Source of the DNA: Beta vulgaris subsp. vulgaris
Lineage: Eukaryota; Streptophyta; Magnoliopsida; Caryophyllales; Amaranthaceae
Assembly: GCF_026745355.1 (NCBI RefSeq)
Contig: NC_079210.1
Span: 9,184,980 to 9,248,979, forward strand
Direction of reading: 5' to 3'
Length of the DNA: 64,000 nucleotides
Positions 45,902-58,644 of this stretch are shown piece by piece. A program made the position numbers and the translations under genes. The notes under the pieces are model-generated. The model ran no database searches, had not been told where the DNA came from, and saw only the letters and a list, made by a program, of their open reading frames with translations. Within the stretch, counting starts at the first letter, position 1, and every line of letters begins with the position of its first letter.

Positions 45902-48900
45902 TTATCCAAAGCATTTGAGAGCAACATGCAGCAGAACTACATATTCTGCTTCAGCAGTGGATAAAGCAACTGTGTTTTGTTTCTTGGTACTCCAAGAAAC
46001 TAAACTATGACCAAGGAATTGTGCCATACCTGAGGTGCTTTTCCTATTTACAAGATCTCCAGCATAATCTGCATCTGCATATCCTTTTAGTTCGAATGTA
46101 TCACTTCTTGGATAGTAGAGTCCAAGATCATCTGTTCCTTTAAGATATCTAAGAATTCTCTTCACAGAGTGAGGTGAGACTCCTTTGGATTTGCTTGAAA
46201 TCTAGCACACAAACCAACACTGAAAGCTATGTCTGGACGACTAGCAGTTAGATACAAAAGTGAACCAATCATTCCTCTATATTTTGTTTGATCAACACTT
46301 GTTCCTATGGAGTCTTCATCTAATCTAGTTGAAGTTCCCATAGGAGTGTGATTTATCTTTGAATTTTCGAGGCCATATTTCTTTAATAGTTCCTTTATGT
46401 ATTTTTGTTGGTGAACAATTATTCCTTTTCAGTTTGTTTGATTTGTAGTCCAAGAAAGAAATTTAACTCACCCATCATACTCATTTCAAATTCATTGCTC
46501 ATGAGACTTGAGAATTCTTTGCACAATGTTTCATTAGTAGCTCCGAATATGATGTCATCAACATATATTTGAACAAGCAAAATATCAGTTCCTTTAGATT
46601 TTAGGAACAAGGTTTTATCAACCTTTCCTCTTTTAAAATTGTTTTCTAAAAGGAACTTTGATAATCTCTCATACCATGATCTAGGTGCTTGTTTTAACCC
46701 ATAAAGAGCTTTATCAAGCTTGTAGACATGATTTGGGAGATTATTATTTTCAAACCAGGGGGTTGTTCAACATATACATCTTCGTTTAGATAGCCATTTA
46801 AAAATGCACACTTAACATCCATTTGATATATTTAAATCCCATGTAAGCAGCAAATGCAATTAAAATTCTAATGGCTTCTAATCTAGCTACAGGAGCAAAG
46901 GTTTCTTCATAATCTATTCCTTCTTGTTGATTATAACCTTTTACTACAAGTCTAGCTTTGTTTCTTACAATGGTTCCATATTCATCTAGTTTGTTTCTAA
47001 ACACCCATTTTAAGCCAATTACTTTTTGTTGTTTAGATGAGGAACTAGATGCCATACCTTGTTTCTTTCAAACTCATTTAATTCAGCTTGCATTGCAGTA
47101 ATCCAATCAGAGTCAGTTAAGGCTTCTTCATGATTTCTTGGTTCCATCATTGATAGGAACGCATGAAATGCACAAAAGTTCCTTAACTGAGATCTAGTTT
47201 GCGTACCTTTGGATATGTCGCTGATTATGAGTTCCATGGATGTGACTTTTGTATTCTCCAAGGTTTTGGTTGAAACTCTCTTATAGGAACATGTTGTTCC
47301 TCATGAGTTCCTTGAGTAGATGAGGAACTCTGTCAGTTGTTCCTCTGTTAGCCTCGGTGGACTCAGTTCCTTCATTTGAGGAACAGGAACATCTTCTCCT
47401 CCTTGAGGAACAGGAACTCATCGATGTTATTTTTCAATTCCTCGTTCCTTTCCTCTTTCACTTCTTCTTCTTCTTGTGAATCTGGTTCTTTCTACTTGGT
47501 TGTACAACCCATCTCATAGTCATCAACCTGTATGCTTGGATTGTATTTGTCAGATTCATCAAAGATTACATGAATGCTTTCTTCAACACACATAGTTTCT
47601 TGTTATATACTCTATAAGCTTTACTATGTGAGGAGTATCCTAAAAATGTTGCTTCATCACTCCTTGCATCAAATTTTCCAAGATTATCTTTTCCATTATT
47701 ATGCACATAACATTTGCACCAAATGTTCTAAAATAGGTGATTGTTGGTTTCTTTCCAAATAAAGTTCATAAGGAGTTTTATTAATGATAGGTCTCATCAT
47801 GGCACGATTAATTATGTGACAAGCAGTATTAACAGCTTCAGCCCAAAAGTTCCTTGGAAGTTCACTAGCAATTAACATGGTTCTAGACATTTCCTCCAAA
47901 GTTCTATTTTTCCTTTCTACAACACCATTTTGTTGTGGTGTTCTAGGGGCAGAAAAATTATGATCTAGGCCATTATCTCTGCTTAAGTCATCAAATTTAT
48001 AATTTTCGAATTCTTGCCATGATCTGATCTAATGTGCATTATTTTATGACCTAGTTGTTGAACTCTTTTAGCAAAGACAAGGAACTCATCATAAGTTTCA
48101 TCTTTACTAGAGAGAAAAATAACCCAAGTGTACCTAGAGTAGTCATCTACAATCACAAGTACATACCTCTTTCCACTTCTGCTTTGAATTCTCATGGGTC
48201 CACATAAGTCCATATGAATTAATTCTAATGGTTTAGTGGTACTTACAATCGTTTTAGATTTGAAAGAGGATCTTACTTGCTTACCTCGTGCACATGCATC
48301 ACAAACTTGATCAATATGAAATTTTATGGATGGTAATCCTAAAACAAGATCTTTTGATCTAAGTTTCTCAAGTAATGAAAACTAGCATGTCCTAGACGCT
48401 TGTGCCAAGAAGTGAATCATCTTCAATAACACTAAGACAAGTTAAATTGATTTGAGGAACAAGGTCTAGATCCACAATGTATGTGTTCCCTTTCCTTGTT
48501 CCTTCCAAGATAACCTTCTTAGTTTTAATGTTGATGATCAAGCATTTTTCTTTATCAAATTTTACAGTATTTCCTTTGTCACAGAATTGAGAAAGCTTAA
48601 TAGATTATGTTTTAGACCTTCAACTAAAAATACATTTTCAATGGAGTGTAGTGGTGACTTACGACCTTACCCATGCAACTATGTTACCTTTCTTATTTCA
48701 CCAAATGTTACACTCCACCTTCATAGGTTGTGAGTGAGAGAAACTTGTTTTGTCTCCTGTCATGTGCTTGGAACAACCACTATCGAGATACCATGTGTTG
48801 TTCCCCCTCACTCCAACCTGCAAAAATCAACTAGTTGTTAGTTGTGGAACCCCATCTTTCGTGGGTTCCTGTTCTTGACTAGGATTTGTTTTGACAACCC

Positions 48901-50639
48901 ATTTTTTCTTACTTATTGTCACATTTTTCCCAATCATCTCAGATTTTATGTTGACATTGATTTATGTAATGACCTACCTTGCCACAATACATACAAATTT
49001 ATCACTAGGTAGATCAACATATTTCTTTGTCTTGTTCCTTTTCTTGTAGTTTTCAAAACCAAGACCTCTTTTGGTCTGTGGTTTCTCAATCCACTTAGGA
49101 ACTTTCATGATTTTGCCTCTGTTCCTTGCGACAACCAGTTCCTTTTTAAGATTACAGATCTGTTCCTTTAAAAATTTTTCTCTTTATTCAATTTTTCAAT
49201 CTCAGATCTGTATCCTTTCAAAGGGTTGATCTTATATCAAAGGAACTCAGAACAGGGACAAATTCCTTCAAGTGTGAAATCTCTAAATTAATTAGATAAT
49301 TTTCATTTTTCAAACTTTCATAACATTCTTTGATTTTTAAGTTTTTATCAATAAATCAAAGAATCTTGTTTCAACATCTGTTCTCATTTTCTTAAGCCAT
49401 TCTATGTGTTCCTTGCAGACTTTAGGCTTGTTCCGTTTGTTACGTTTTTCACGTTCATCTCTACATTCAAGAATTGCATCATAAAGAAGATCATATATTT
49501 CAGCCTAGTTTTACCATCTAGTCTGACTCAAGCCATGTTGACTTACCTCAACTTTTTCTTCATCTTCTTTTTCGTCAGTGTTTGCCATGAGGCAAAGGTT
49601 TGCTGTTTCTTCAGTTTGTTGTTCCTCTTCTTTCCGTCTCTGAATCTCCCCAAGCAGCTATCATAGCTTTGCGCACATTTGCCTTAGAGAAAGGTGCTTT
49701 TGATTCTTTGTTCCTTTCAGCAAAGCGTTCCTTGTTCCTTTCTTTGGTTTTGTCATTTTCCCAAAGAGGACATTCCTTGATGAAGTGATCTGTACTCCCA
49801 CATTTATGACAAGCAGCTTTGTTAGAAAATTTCTTAGTTTTACCTTTGAAGTTTCCATTCTTCATGTTCCTGTACATCTTTCGAAATTTTCGAACCATGA
49901 GGGCTGCTTCTTCTTCTTCGAGTCCGAATCATCTTCATCATCTGCTTTGAGAGCAATTGATTTTGATTTGGAGCTTTCACCATATTCAGTATCAAGGTGA
50001 AGCTCATGAGTCATAAGTGACCCTGCCAGCTGTTCTAAGTTGAACTTAGTGAAGTCTTTTGTTTCTTGAAGAGCAGTGACTTTAGCCATCCATCTGTCCT
50101 TAGGAAGACTCCTAAGAACCTTTCGAACCTGTTCCTCAGATGAAATAAACTTTCCAAGAGAAGCCAACTCATTATAATGTTAGTAAAACGAGTAAACATG
50201 TCTCGGATGCTTTCTTTGATTTCATGCAGAACAGTTCATATTGATTCATAAGTAAATCAATTTTGATCTTTTAACTTCATTAGTTCCTTCGTGGGTTACT
50301 TCTAGTAAATCCCATATTTGCTTTGCGGATTTGCATCCCATGATCCTATTATGTTCATGGGGTCCAAGTCCACAATGCAAAGTTTAATAGCCATGGCATT
50401 TACTTCCATTTTTCCAAAATCAGATTTGTCATAATCAGAGAGGGGTTTAGAGTTACCTCATTTTTGTCATTTGTAGTTGTGACTTCGAAATCACCAACTT
50501 CAATGACTCTCCATACCTGATAGTTTTCAGCTTTGATGAATATCTCCATGCGGTTCTTCCAATAGTTGTAGTACTTCCCATTGAACATAGGAGGCCTTTG
50601 AGTGGAATAACCTTCTTCAAGTTTCTCGGTGGTATTCAT
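45902..50639 (-). pseudogene. SIRE-like gag-pol, degenerate
   Basis: Read on the minus strand, 5' to 3'. Gag starts MNTTEKLEEGYSTQRPPMFN at 50639. A second gag piece lies at 50167-49862. A zinc knuckle CHKCGSTDHFIKEC lies in 49898-49611. The integrase core MDLCGPMRIQSRSGKRYVLV with IRSDHG lies at 48213-47983, and its C-terminal part at 47899-47699. Reverse transcriptase pieces begin at 47261 and 47055, with the active-site segment YVDDIIFGATN in 46610-46419. RNase H (YADADYAGD, STAEAEY) lies at 46165-45902. Frameshifts and stops separate every piece, so no functional polyprotein is encoded. Confidence 0.88.
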
Positions 50640-50690
50640 TGTTCCTTGGATCTTTTTCTCAATAGGGTTTCCTATCTTACGTGAGTTCTA

Positions 50691-50702
50691 GCTCTGATAC
50701 CA
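50691..50702 (-). other. SIRE-like primer-binding site
   Basis: TGGTATCAGAGC on the minus strand, complementary to the 3' end of initiator Met-tRNA, two bases downstream of the 5' LTR. This fixes the element's orientation. Confidence 0.9.
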
Positions 50703-50704
50703 AT

Positions 50705-52043
50705 TGTTATTTCCCTAGGAACACTACAAGAGGGGGGGTGAATTGTAGGTGTAGAAATAAACGTAACTTTTTGCGGAAATTAAAACTTAAACGAATAAAC
50801 AAGCTAAGGAACACAAGGGATTTTTACGAGGAAAAACTTCTTGGGCCCAACAAGAAGAAACAACCTCGACCACTAGGGATTTTAAACTCAACTTTCACTA
50901 ATTAGGCCAAACAACTTTGTTACAACCTAATTCTAACTCGAGCCACACCTTGAGTTCCTAAACTCAAGTTCCTGAGCCACTGTTCCCTTAACAGAGTTCC
51001 TCTCAACTTCACTCGAAGTTTTCTCACACATACAAGCTTACTCAAAGCCTTCTCTCTTACAGAACTTCACTCAAAGTTCCCTTACCCCAAAAACCAAAAT
51101 ACAATTGATCGAAATAAGCTTAGTGGAATTAGAGTAAGAAAGCAAAGAACAAATGGCTATTATGAGAGAATGAAGGCACTGACACTTAATTAAGTTAAAC
51201 TCACTTAATTACTTAGTCAGACACACTTTGGAACTTATCTAGACTTCATATTTATAGTGACATAACAAGAACGTGGGAGTTAAAATCGAGTTCATGTTAA
51301 GTCCATTAACCCATGATGTTCCTTCCCCTAAGGAACACGTTTCATCATGTCCCATGATCCCATGATCTATTGAACGTGGATAATTTTAGCCACAACTCCT
51401 AAAGATTAGGATTCTTGTTTTATCCGAAAATCAGTTAAACATAAAAACAGATTTATTATTAAAACTGAATTTTTAATCTTTAAGAAAATATTATCTTTTA
51501 AACAAACTCTTTATAAAACCGGATAAATATTTTCTTATCTTTGTCGAAAAACAAAATCTTTTCTTTAAAAAGATTTTCTATTAAAACTGATTTTCACTTA
51601 GGAAAAACTGGTTCCAATTATTTAGGCATGACTTACTCAATTACATAATTGTACCGTTATATTACTGCACGCCTAAGTCTAGTTCCTTTACCTTTAACAG
51701 ATTCGTTTAGTGCCACTTAGTTTGTTCCTTAGAAAGGAACAAACTCTCATTCTCAAATAAAACTGCCAATGTTCCTTACCATCCTTACTTTGTTCCTTTA
51801 CAATGGAACTAGAAAATAAAACGCCTTGCTTTTATTCTTCTTGATCCAATGCTTGCTCCAGTATCAACTTATAGAAACTTCTTTACTTAGCCTTTGAAAT
51901 CCTCTCTTGACTTCTTCCTTGACTTCGTATTCTCCTAGTTCCTTTCATTGATACCTTAAAAATCATACACTTAAATAACTCATTAGTTCACTACTTAGTT
52001 TGCATCTTTGTTTCTTTGTCATCATCAAAACTAGGGTTCAACA
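50705..52043 (-). repeat. SIRE-like 5' LTR (1339 bp)
   Basis: The upstream LTR in element orientation. Its outer edge lies only about 500-580 bp before the leader exon of the plus-strand METTL21-like gene. Confidence 0.9.
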
Positions 52044-52539
52044 GATTCATTTATATTTAGGTGAAATTCTAGCGGAGTCGTAAAATATAGTTAGGAAATT
52101 TTCTTATGAATAATCCCAACTATGTCCGTTCTGCCAATATTAATCTCAACAACTTATTATCTTGGTATAATCCTAACTATTACGTCTAATTCACAATATT
52201 AGTCCTTAAACTTGGTTAACTTGTTATAATGATGATTAAGAAAGTGTAATTTGTTAGTTTAAGATGTACTTTCTGTTAGGAAGACAAAGTATTAGTATGT
52301 ATTGACCCAATAAATTCTAATTCTGATTCAATTGAGTTAGTTGTATAGTTTAAGGACCAATATTATGAATTAGACATAATAATTATAATTATATCAGAAT
52401 AATAGATTGTTGGAATTATAATTGATAGAACGACTATAATTGAGATTATTCATGTGAATTTTTCCTATCATTTATTCAAAAATGTAGTGATATGTAAATA
52501 GTGCATATCCTTACTTTTAGTTATCCTTTCTCCGTATAG
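52044..52539. promoter_or_regulatory. Presumed promoter of the METTL21-like gene
   Basis: About 500 bp of AT-rich DNA between the SIRE-like LTR and the leader exon. No firm TATA box can be assigned. The proximal promoter must lie here unless the LTR contributes. Confidence 0.35.
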
Positions 52540-52628
52540 AGTTTCAATTTTCATCCTCCCTCGGTCCCTCCAAAGTCGCTATCCTAGTTTCTCTTTCTAG
52601 TTTCGGCGCAAACCTTCAAAATTCTCAG
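52540..52628 (+). other. Non-coding leader exon of the METTL21-like gene
   Basis: A CT-rich, 5'-UTR-like stretch (CTCCCTCGGTCCCTCC, TTTCGGCGCAAACC) ends in CTCAG|GTGAGT, a consensus donor. It contains no ATG. Its link to the ATG exon at 60418 is inferred from orientation and from the absence of another candidate. The left border (transcription start) is a guess. Confidence 0.5.
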
Positions 52629-53641
52629 GTGAGTTGATTCATTCTCTTACTGCAACACCGAACTTTACTATCAATCAATCACCCTTTAAATACCCAACCA
52701 TACTATGAATCTATCACCCTTAATCTGCAACACCCAACAATTGCAGTTCAATTTATGCTCCAATTTCTGTGAGTTGGCTCTCTTAACTGTTCATATGCTT
52801 GAAATTCTTCAACAATAATTGCTTCGTATATATATAGTTGTTTCCTCTTTTTATCCTGGTTGAAAGTGCATTTCTATTTTGATTGAGATTTTACCCTTTT
52901 CATGGAGTTAGTTTTTGTTGAATCTGTTTGCATTTTCCTTTTCATTTCATTTTTTGGGCATCTCTGATTTTGTCACCATTTGATTGTTGTGGTTGTAGGA
53001 GCCATACTAATTCAATTTTAGCTGCACTTCTTATGTTTGCTGAGTGGTTAGCTGGTTTGGTAATTGTTAAAAGCTGTTCATTGAGCTTCATCAACTGTAA
53101 ATAGTCGCGGTTGCTGGTTGTGGTGATTACATTTACAATTTCGGATTCTCTTTTGAAGATGTAATGCTTGCAATATAAGGTGGGTTCTATTTGAGTTTGC
53201 TGTTTTTGTTAGGATTACACTCTGATGATAATAATAACTTAAGAAGGATCATTTAAATTCTATGAGCATGCACCTTATAGATATAATAGTTTCGTGTTTA
53301 ATAGGGTTGCGATAAAAGGCAGTCTACTTGCCATTGTGTGCCATAAACTACAGGAACTGTATCTTGTCTAGGGGAGTGGACGCGTAATATTTCTGAATTG
53401 CATGATGTAGTGTGAATCCTTTAGCAAAGAAGCCGATTTTTCTTTCTTGTTCACATTGTCGTCATGATAAAGTCCTTTTAGTAACTTCCCATTTTGTCAT
53501 ATTTCTTATGTATCGCAACTCATCACTGCAGTTATGGTTCTCATGTGAAGTTTGATTATGAATTGGGGATTACAACATGATACTTTTTGTCTCAATCTGC
53601 GGTTCAACAATAAATGAGGCTACTCTATGTAATGGGGATTA

Positions 53642-53980
53642 TGTAATTTTTACAGAACAAAATAATATGAACACAATGAACACAGAAGAATTATTTCACC
53701 ATTGATCTACTGCTTTTATTTTTATTGTAAGAGAAAGAATAGAGAGATTCTTACAATAAGATGATGAGAGGTTATTTTCTTACAAAACTCTTCTAGAGAG
53801 AGATACAACTTTTATACTAGTTGTTATTACAGAAATCAGTAACTAACTGAATCAGAATTAGTTAGCTGGGAAGTAATCAGATGCTACGCAGAGCTGGAAT
53901 CTTCTGTAGGTGCAGTAGGTAATGTAGGTGGTGATGTGGCAGTGTGACAGCCAGATACTGTTATATCAGTTAGCTTATCA
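53642..53980 (-). repeat. Copia 3' LTR (339 bp)
   Basis: The downstream LTR in element orientation. The last 32 or so codons of the pol frame run into it (stop at 53884-53886). Confidence 0.95.
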
Positions 53981-54765
53981 CCCCCCCTCAAACTGGGCAT
54001 GGGAGAAAACATGCCAAGTTTGGACAATAACTTATTCATCTGAGCAGAAGGTAATATCTTTGTGAAAACATCAGCCAGCTGATCTGATGTAGGAACATAT
54101 GCAAGATGTAAAAGACCTTCCAAAACCTTGTCCCTGGTGAAATGAACATCAATTTCAATATTCTTTGTTCTTTCATGATGAACTGGGTTTTTAGCTATGT
54201 AGATTGCACTTTGATTATCACAGTGCAAAGTAACAGGCTTGAGGTTAGAAACACCTAACTCCTCCAGTAGCCTAACCAACCAAGTGACCTCAGAAGCTGC
54301 TGCAGACATAGCTCTGTATTCAGCCTCTGAAGAGCTTTTAGAAACTATGTGCTGTTTCTTAGACTTCCAACTCACAGGAGAATTCCCAAACAACAAGATA
54401 TAACCTGATATGGATCTTCTGGTATCCAAGCAAGCTCCCCAATCTGAATCAGTAAAGGCTTGTAAAGTAAGAGAATCATGACCTTGTAAAAGAATACCTT
54501 GAGTGGGAGTAGAAGCAAGGTATCTGAGAACATGGTTAACAGCTTGAAGGTGATCCTCTCTTGGGGAATGCATATATTGACTTAGGTGCTGAACAGTAAA
54601 AGCCAAGTCAGGTCTGGTATGAGTTAGAAAATTAAGTTTCCCCACAATACACCTGTAAGTGGTAGGATCAGGTAAAAGAGCTGAATCTGTAGCCTGAAGT
54701 CTGAGAGAAAGAGGGAGTGGAGTAACAGCAGGTTTGAAGTTGGGGTTACCATACTCTGAGAGCAA
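53884..54765 (-). pseudogene. Copia pol C-terminal part (end of RT, RNase H), displaced frame
   Basis: The 293-codon frame continues pol after the frameshift. It has the RT-RNase H connection (YRCIVGKLNFLTHTRPDLAF), then RNase H motifs TDSDWGACLDTRRSISGY, SKSSSEAEYRAMS and HCDNQSAIYIAKNP, and ends in the LTR. Domain order and spacing are normal; only the upstream junction is broken. Confidence 0.92.
53981..53992 (-). other. Copia polypurine tract
   Basis: TTTGAGGGGGGG on the minus strand directly abuts the 3' LTR. Confidence 0.85.
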
Positions 54766-54788
54766 CTCTTTAACAAATTTAGTCTGAG

Positions 54789-57700
54789 TTAGAGCAATGA
54801 AGAATAGCTGACTTCAATACCTAGAAAGAAACCAAGAATCCCCAAGTCTTTTATGCTGAAGACCAAATCAAGATGTTGCTTTAAAGCTTGGATACCAATG
54901 ATGTCATTGCCAGTGAGTAAAATGTCATCCACATATACAGCTAGAATGAGAATGAGGCCATTAGAATGTCTTGTGAACAAAGAATAATCATTCTTTGATT
55001 GATGGAAACCTTGTTTAAGAAGTTCACTGAGAAGCTTTTGAAACCATTGTCTAGAAGCTTGTTTAAGTCCATATAAAGACTTAAGTAATCTGCAAACTTG
55101 TTTGGAAGTATTAGGCACACCTTCAGGAACTGTCATGTAGACTTCTTCACATAAATCCCCATGTAGGAATGCATTGTTTACATCTAATTGGAAGATGTTC
55201 CAATGCTTAGCTGCTGCCAGGGCAATGATGCACCTTACTGTTGCCATCTTTACAACTGGACTGAAAGTTTCTTCAAAGTCTATTCCATGTTTCTGGTTGT
55301 ACCCCTTGGCAACTAACCTGGCTTTAAACCTCTCCACAGAGCCATCAGCCTTGAGCTTTATCTTGAAGACCCATTTGCAGCCAATGGGCTTCTTATCAAC
55401 AGGTAATGGAACCAAAACCCAAGTGTGATTGTGAGCAAGTGCAGCAAGTTCCTTATTCATAGCCTCAACCCATCTAGGGTCCTTAGCAGCTTGTTTATAA
55501 CTTATAGGTTCTTGAAGAGAATCAAGAGTAGCAGTGAGAGCAAGAGAAGGAGTAAAACTAGCCAAATTACACCAATGAGATGTAGAAATGACAGTGTTAC
55601 AAACATAGTTCTGTAAGTGAGAAGGTAAAGTTCTCTGTCTGGTGCTTCTTCTTAAATCATCAGTAGGTGGGTTGGTAAAAGAAAGAGAAGAAGGGGAAGA
55701 AGATTGAGAGATAGAAGAAGAGGGAGAAGAAGCAGGGATGGAAGAAGAAGGTGATGTAGTATGGAAAGTAGCAGAGGTAGAAGGTGATTGAAAAATGTCA
55801 GGAAGGTCAATGTATGGTGTGAAGTCTGTAGTTGTGGGTAGGAAAAATTGAAAAGTGGGAGTTGTAGTTTGAAAGTGATAAGGAAAATGTTGCTCATGAA
55901 ACACCACATCCCTAGAAACAATGATTTTCTGAGAAGGTGGATGTAACACTTTGTAGCCTTTTTGTCCAGGTGAATAACCAATGAAGACATGAGGGACAGC
56001 TCTGGGATCTAGCTTAGTTCTATGTTGTTTAGGTGTAGACACAAAACAAAGACATCCAAAAACTTTGAGATGAGAAAGAGAGGGAGGAGTGTCAAAGAGT
56101 TTCTGATAAGGACTGATATTGTGAAGAACAGACAATGGCATTCGATTGATTAAATGTGTGGCACAAAGAACACACTCTCCCCAAAAGGACACAGGTAACT
56201 TAGCTTGAAAGAAAAGGGCTCTTGCTGTTTCAAGCAAGTGTCTATGTTTGCGCTCCACAACTCCATTTTGTTGTGGAGTATCAGTGCAACTTCTATGATG
56301 TTCAATGCCTTTTTCTTGAAAAAATAGCTTTAACTGACCTTCACACAACTCTTTAGCATTGTCAGTTCTAACACACTTCACCACAGTATTGAATTGTGTT
56401 TGAATGTAAGCATAAAAAGAAGTAAAAATGGGGACAACATCAGATTTATGAACTAACATATGAACCCATGTCATTCTTGAAAAATCATCCACTATTGTGA
56501 GAAAAAATGTACAGCCATTATGTGTGGCAACTTTGTAAGGGCCCCAAATGTCTAAATGAAGCAAATGAAAAGAAGAAGTAGTTTTAATAGAACTAAGTGG
56601 GAAAGACAATCTAGTTTGTCTAGCAGATGGGCATATTTGACAGATTTCAGACAAAGAAAATTTATTAGAAAGACTAGGATGGACATGATGTAACTGAGAA
56701 AAAGGAAGATGACCCATTCTAAGGTGCCAAAGCTTAGCTTCAAGTATAGTAGAATTGGATGTACTTGAAGAAGAATGAACATCATCACCAGTTGCAGAGA
56801 GAACAATAGGTTTTGTAGTTGAACATCCAGGTGAAGGAGTAACATAGTAGAGACCTTGGTGCAGGCTACCAAGAAGCTGAGTTTTCATTGAAGAATTCTG
56901 TAACACACAATCATCACCATTAAAAAGTACAGAACAATTCATATCATTGCAGATCTTAGGGATGGAAACCAAATTAAATTGGAAGCCTGGCACATACAGA
57001 ACATCATATAATGTTATTGTATCTGTGAGTTTAACTGTGCCCATGTAATTCACAGCTACTTTAGAACCATTAGGAATGGTTATAGTATTTTCACTTGCAT
57101 CAATGGATTTGTAATCAGCAAAACAAGATAGATCATAACAGATATGATCTGTTGCACCACTATCTAGTATCCAAGCATGTGGAATTGCAGAACTAGAAAA
57201 GCAAATTTTACCTGCCACACATGCCTTCTTGGTTGGATTGGAAGAAGAGACTTCATTGGAATTGCTTGCAGTGTGTTGATCTAACATGTTCATGAGCTTG
57301 TGATATTCTTCAGCAGAGAGAGTAACATCAGGTTGATCCATAGGATCAGAATTACAATCTTCTTCGGTATGCACAACAGCAGCTACACGCTTGCCCTTGT
57401 CATAAGTATCCTTGTGATAACCACCCTTATCATAACCATTAGGTGGCACATAACCAAGCTTAAAGCATCTCTGAACACTATGACCAGGAACTTTACAATG
57501 ATCACAATAATAGTTCACATTTCTCTTTTCAAACCTCCTTTCATTACCAGAAAAAGATTTGTGATATTGAGAACCAGGATTAGAGAAGTTTGGTTTGGGT
57601 GTTCTATCATAAGTGTGCTCATAAGGCCTCCTTTTGTTCACCATAAAAGCCATATTAGATTCTTCAGTAGGCCTAGTAATACTAGAGGAAATTTGTTTAT

Positions 57701-58400
57701 GTTTTTCCTCCTGAACTAGTAACCTATAAGCATGTGTGACTGCTGGTAGAGGTTGCATCAACAATAAACTACCTCTAATGACCTCATAACCATCATTTAA
57801 CTTCATAAGAAACTGGATTAAACGCCTATCTTGTTGAGACTTAAGCAATTTCTGTGTAAATGTGCATCTACAGTTGCCACAATCACAGGTAGGAAGAGGA
57901 TCAACTTCATCAATATTATCCCAGACTCTTTTAATGTTTGTAAAGAACAAAGAAATACTATCAGTACCTTGCTTCATGTCATCAAGAGATTGCTGTAAAG
58001 CATATAAAACAGCTCCAGATGTTGCACCAAACCGCTCTTCAAGATTCAACCATATTTCTCGTGCTGTGTGGAAATACAACACACTTCGCGCCAAATTTTG
58101 ATCCAAGACTCCAAGAATCCATGAAATCATCATTGAATTACATCTCTCCCATGCTCGAAACTCTCTTGTACCAGGTGTGGGTTTATGAATTGTTCCATCA
58201 ACAAGGCCTAGCTTATTCTTAGCAGATAGACTGATCATCATCGACCTTTTCCAATCAGTATAAGCTTCTCCATTGAATTTTTCAGAAACTAGCTTAATTC
58301 CTGGGTTATCAGAAGGATGTAAGTAAAATGGAGAAGTAGGATCCTGTGAAGGATCAATTGTTTGTTCATTTCGTGAACTATTCTCACTAGTTTCTGCCAT
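54789..58400 (-). pseudogene. Copia gag-protease-integrase-RT polyprotein, one frameshift before its end
   Basis: This 1203-codon frame starts at 58400. Gag occupies about residues 1-290, the zinc knuckle CDHCKVPGHSVQRC 299-312, and protease WILDSGATDH near 410. The integrase HHCC region begins LWHLRMGHL near 560, with the DDE core LDIWGPYK, VRTDNAKE and QNGVVERKHRHLLETARALF. Reverse transcriptase carries WVFKIKLKADGSVERFKARL, FQLDVNNAFLHGDL and AVYVDDILLTGND near 1165. The frame stops at 54789 because one base is missing (or two extra) near 54795-54815; pol then continues in another frame to 53884. Apart from that break it looks fully conserved. Confidence 0.95.
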
Positions 58401-58632
58401 TTGATGATTGAAATGTAGAAAATGAGATTAAAGAAACAAGAATTTAGATCAAGATTCTGGATCAATTGAAGAACAAACACAAAATTTCAAGCAAAAAACG
58501 CACAAAATTTGAACAAGTTCTGAGAAAAATGAACTTGAATCAGAACTAATCAGAACAAGATAAACGAACTGGAAAATTCTGAACAACTCTGAGAGAGAAC
58601 GAAATTTCAACTGAGATGAAGAAGACCTGGAA

Positions 58633-58644
58633 GCTCTGATACCA
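58633..58644 (-). other. Copia primer-binding site
   Basis: TGGTATCAGAGC on the minus strand, immediately adjacent to the 5' LTR. Confidence 0.93.

Larger units (their letters stand above)
37931..52043 (-). mobile_element. SIRE/Maximus-like Ty1/copia retrotransposon with nested insertions (14.1 kb)
   Basis: Two direct LTRs of 1365 and 1339 bp bracket a gag-pol region and a long 3' extra-ORF region. LTRs run TG to CA on the minus strand. A primer-binding site matching initiator Met-tRNA and a polypurine tract are present. Integrase precedes reverse transcriptase, as in copia elements. Long LTRs plus an additional ORF after pol fit the SIRE/Maximus lineage. Without the nested CACTA and solo LTR the element is about 10.7 kb. 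The reading frames are broken in many places. Flanking pentamers GGTTC (37926-37930) and GATTC (52044-52048) agree at four of five bases. Confidence 0.9.

Noticed and set aside
37926..52048. A perfect target duplication for the SIRE-like element
   Set aside because: Flanks are GGTTC and GATTC, one mismatch; reported as a probable but not exact duplication.
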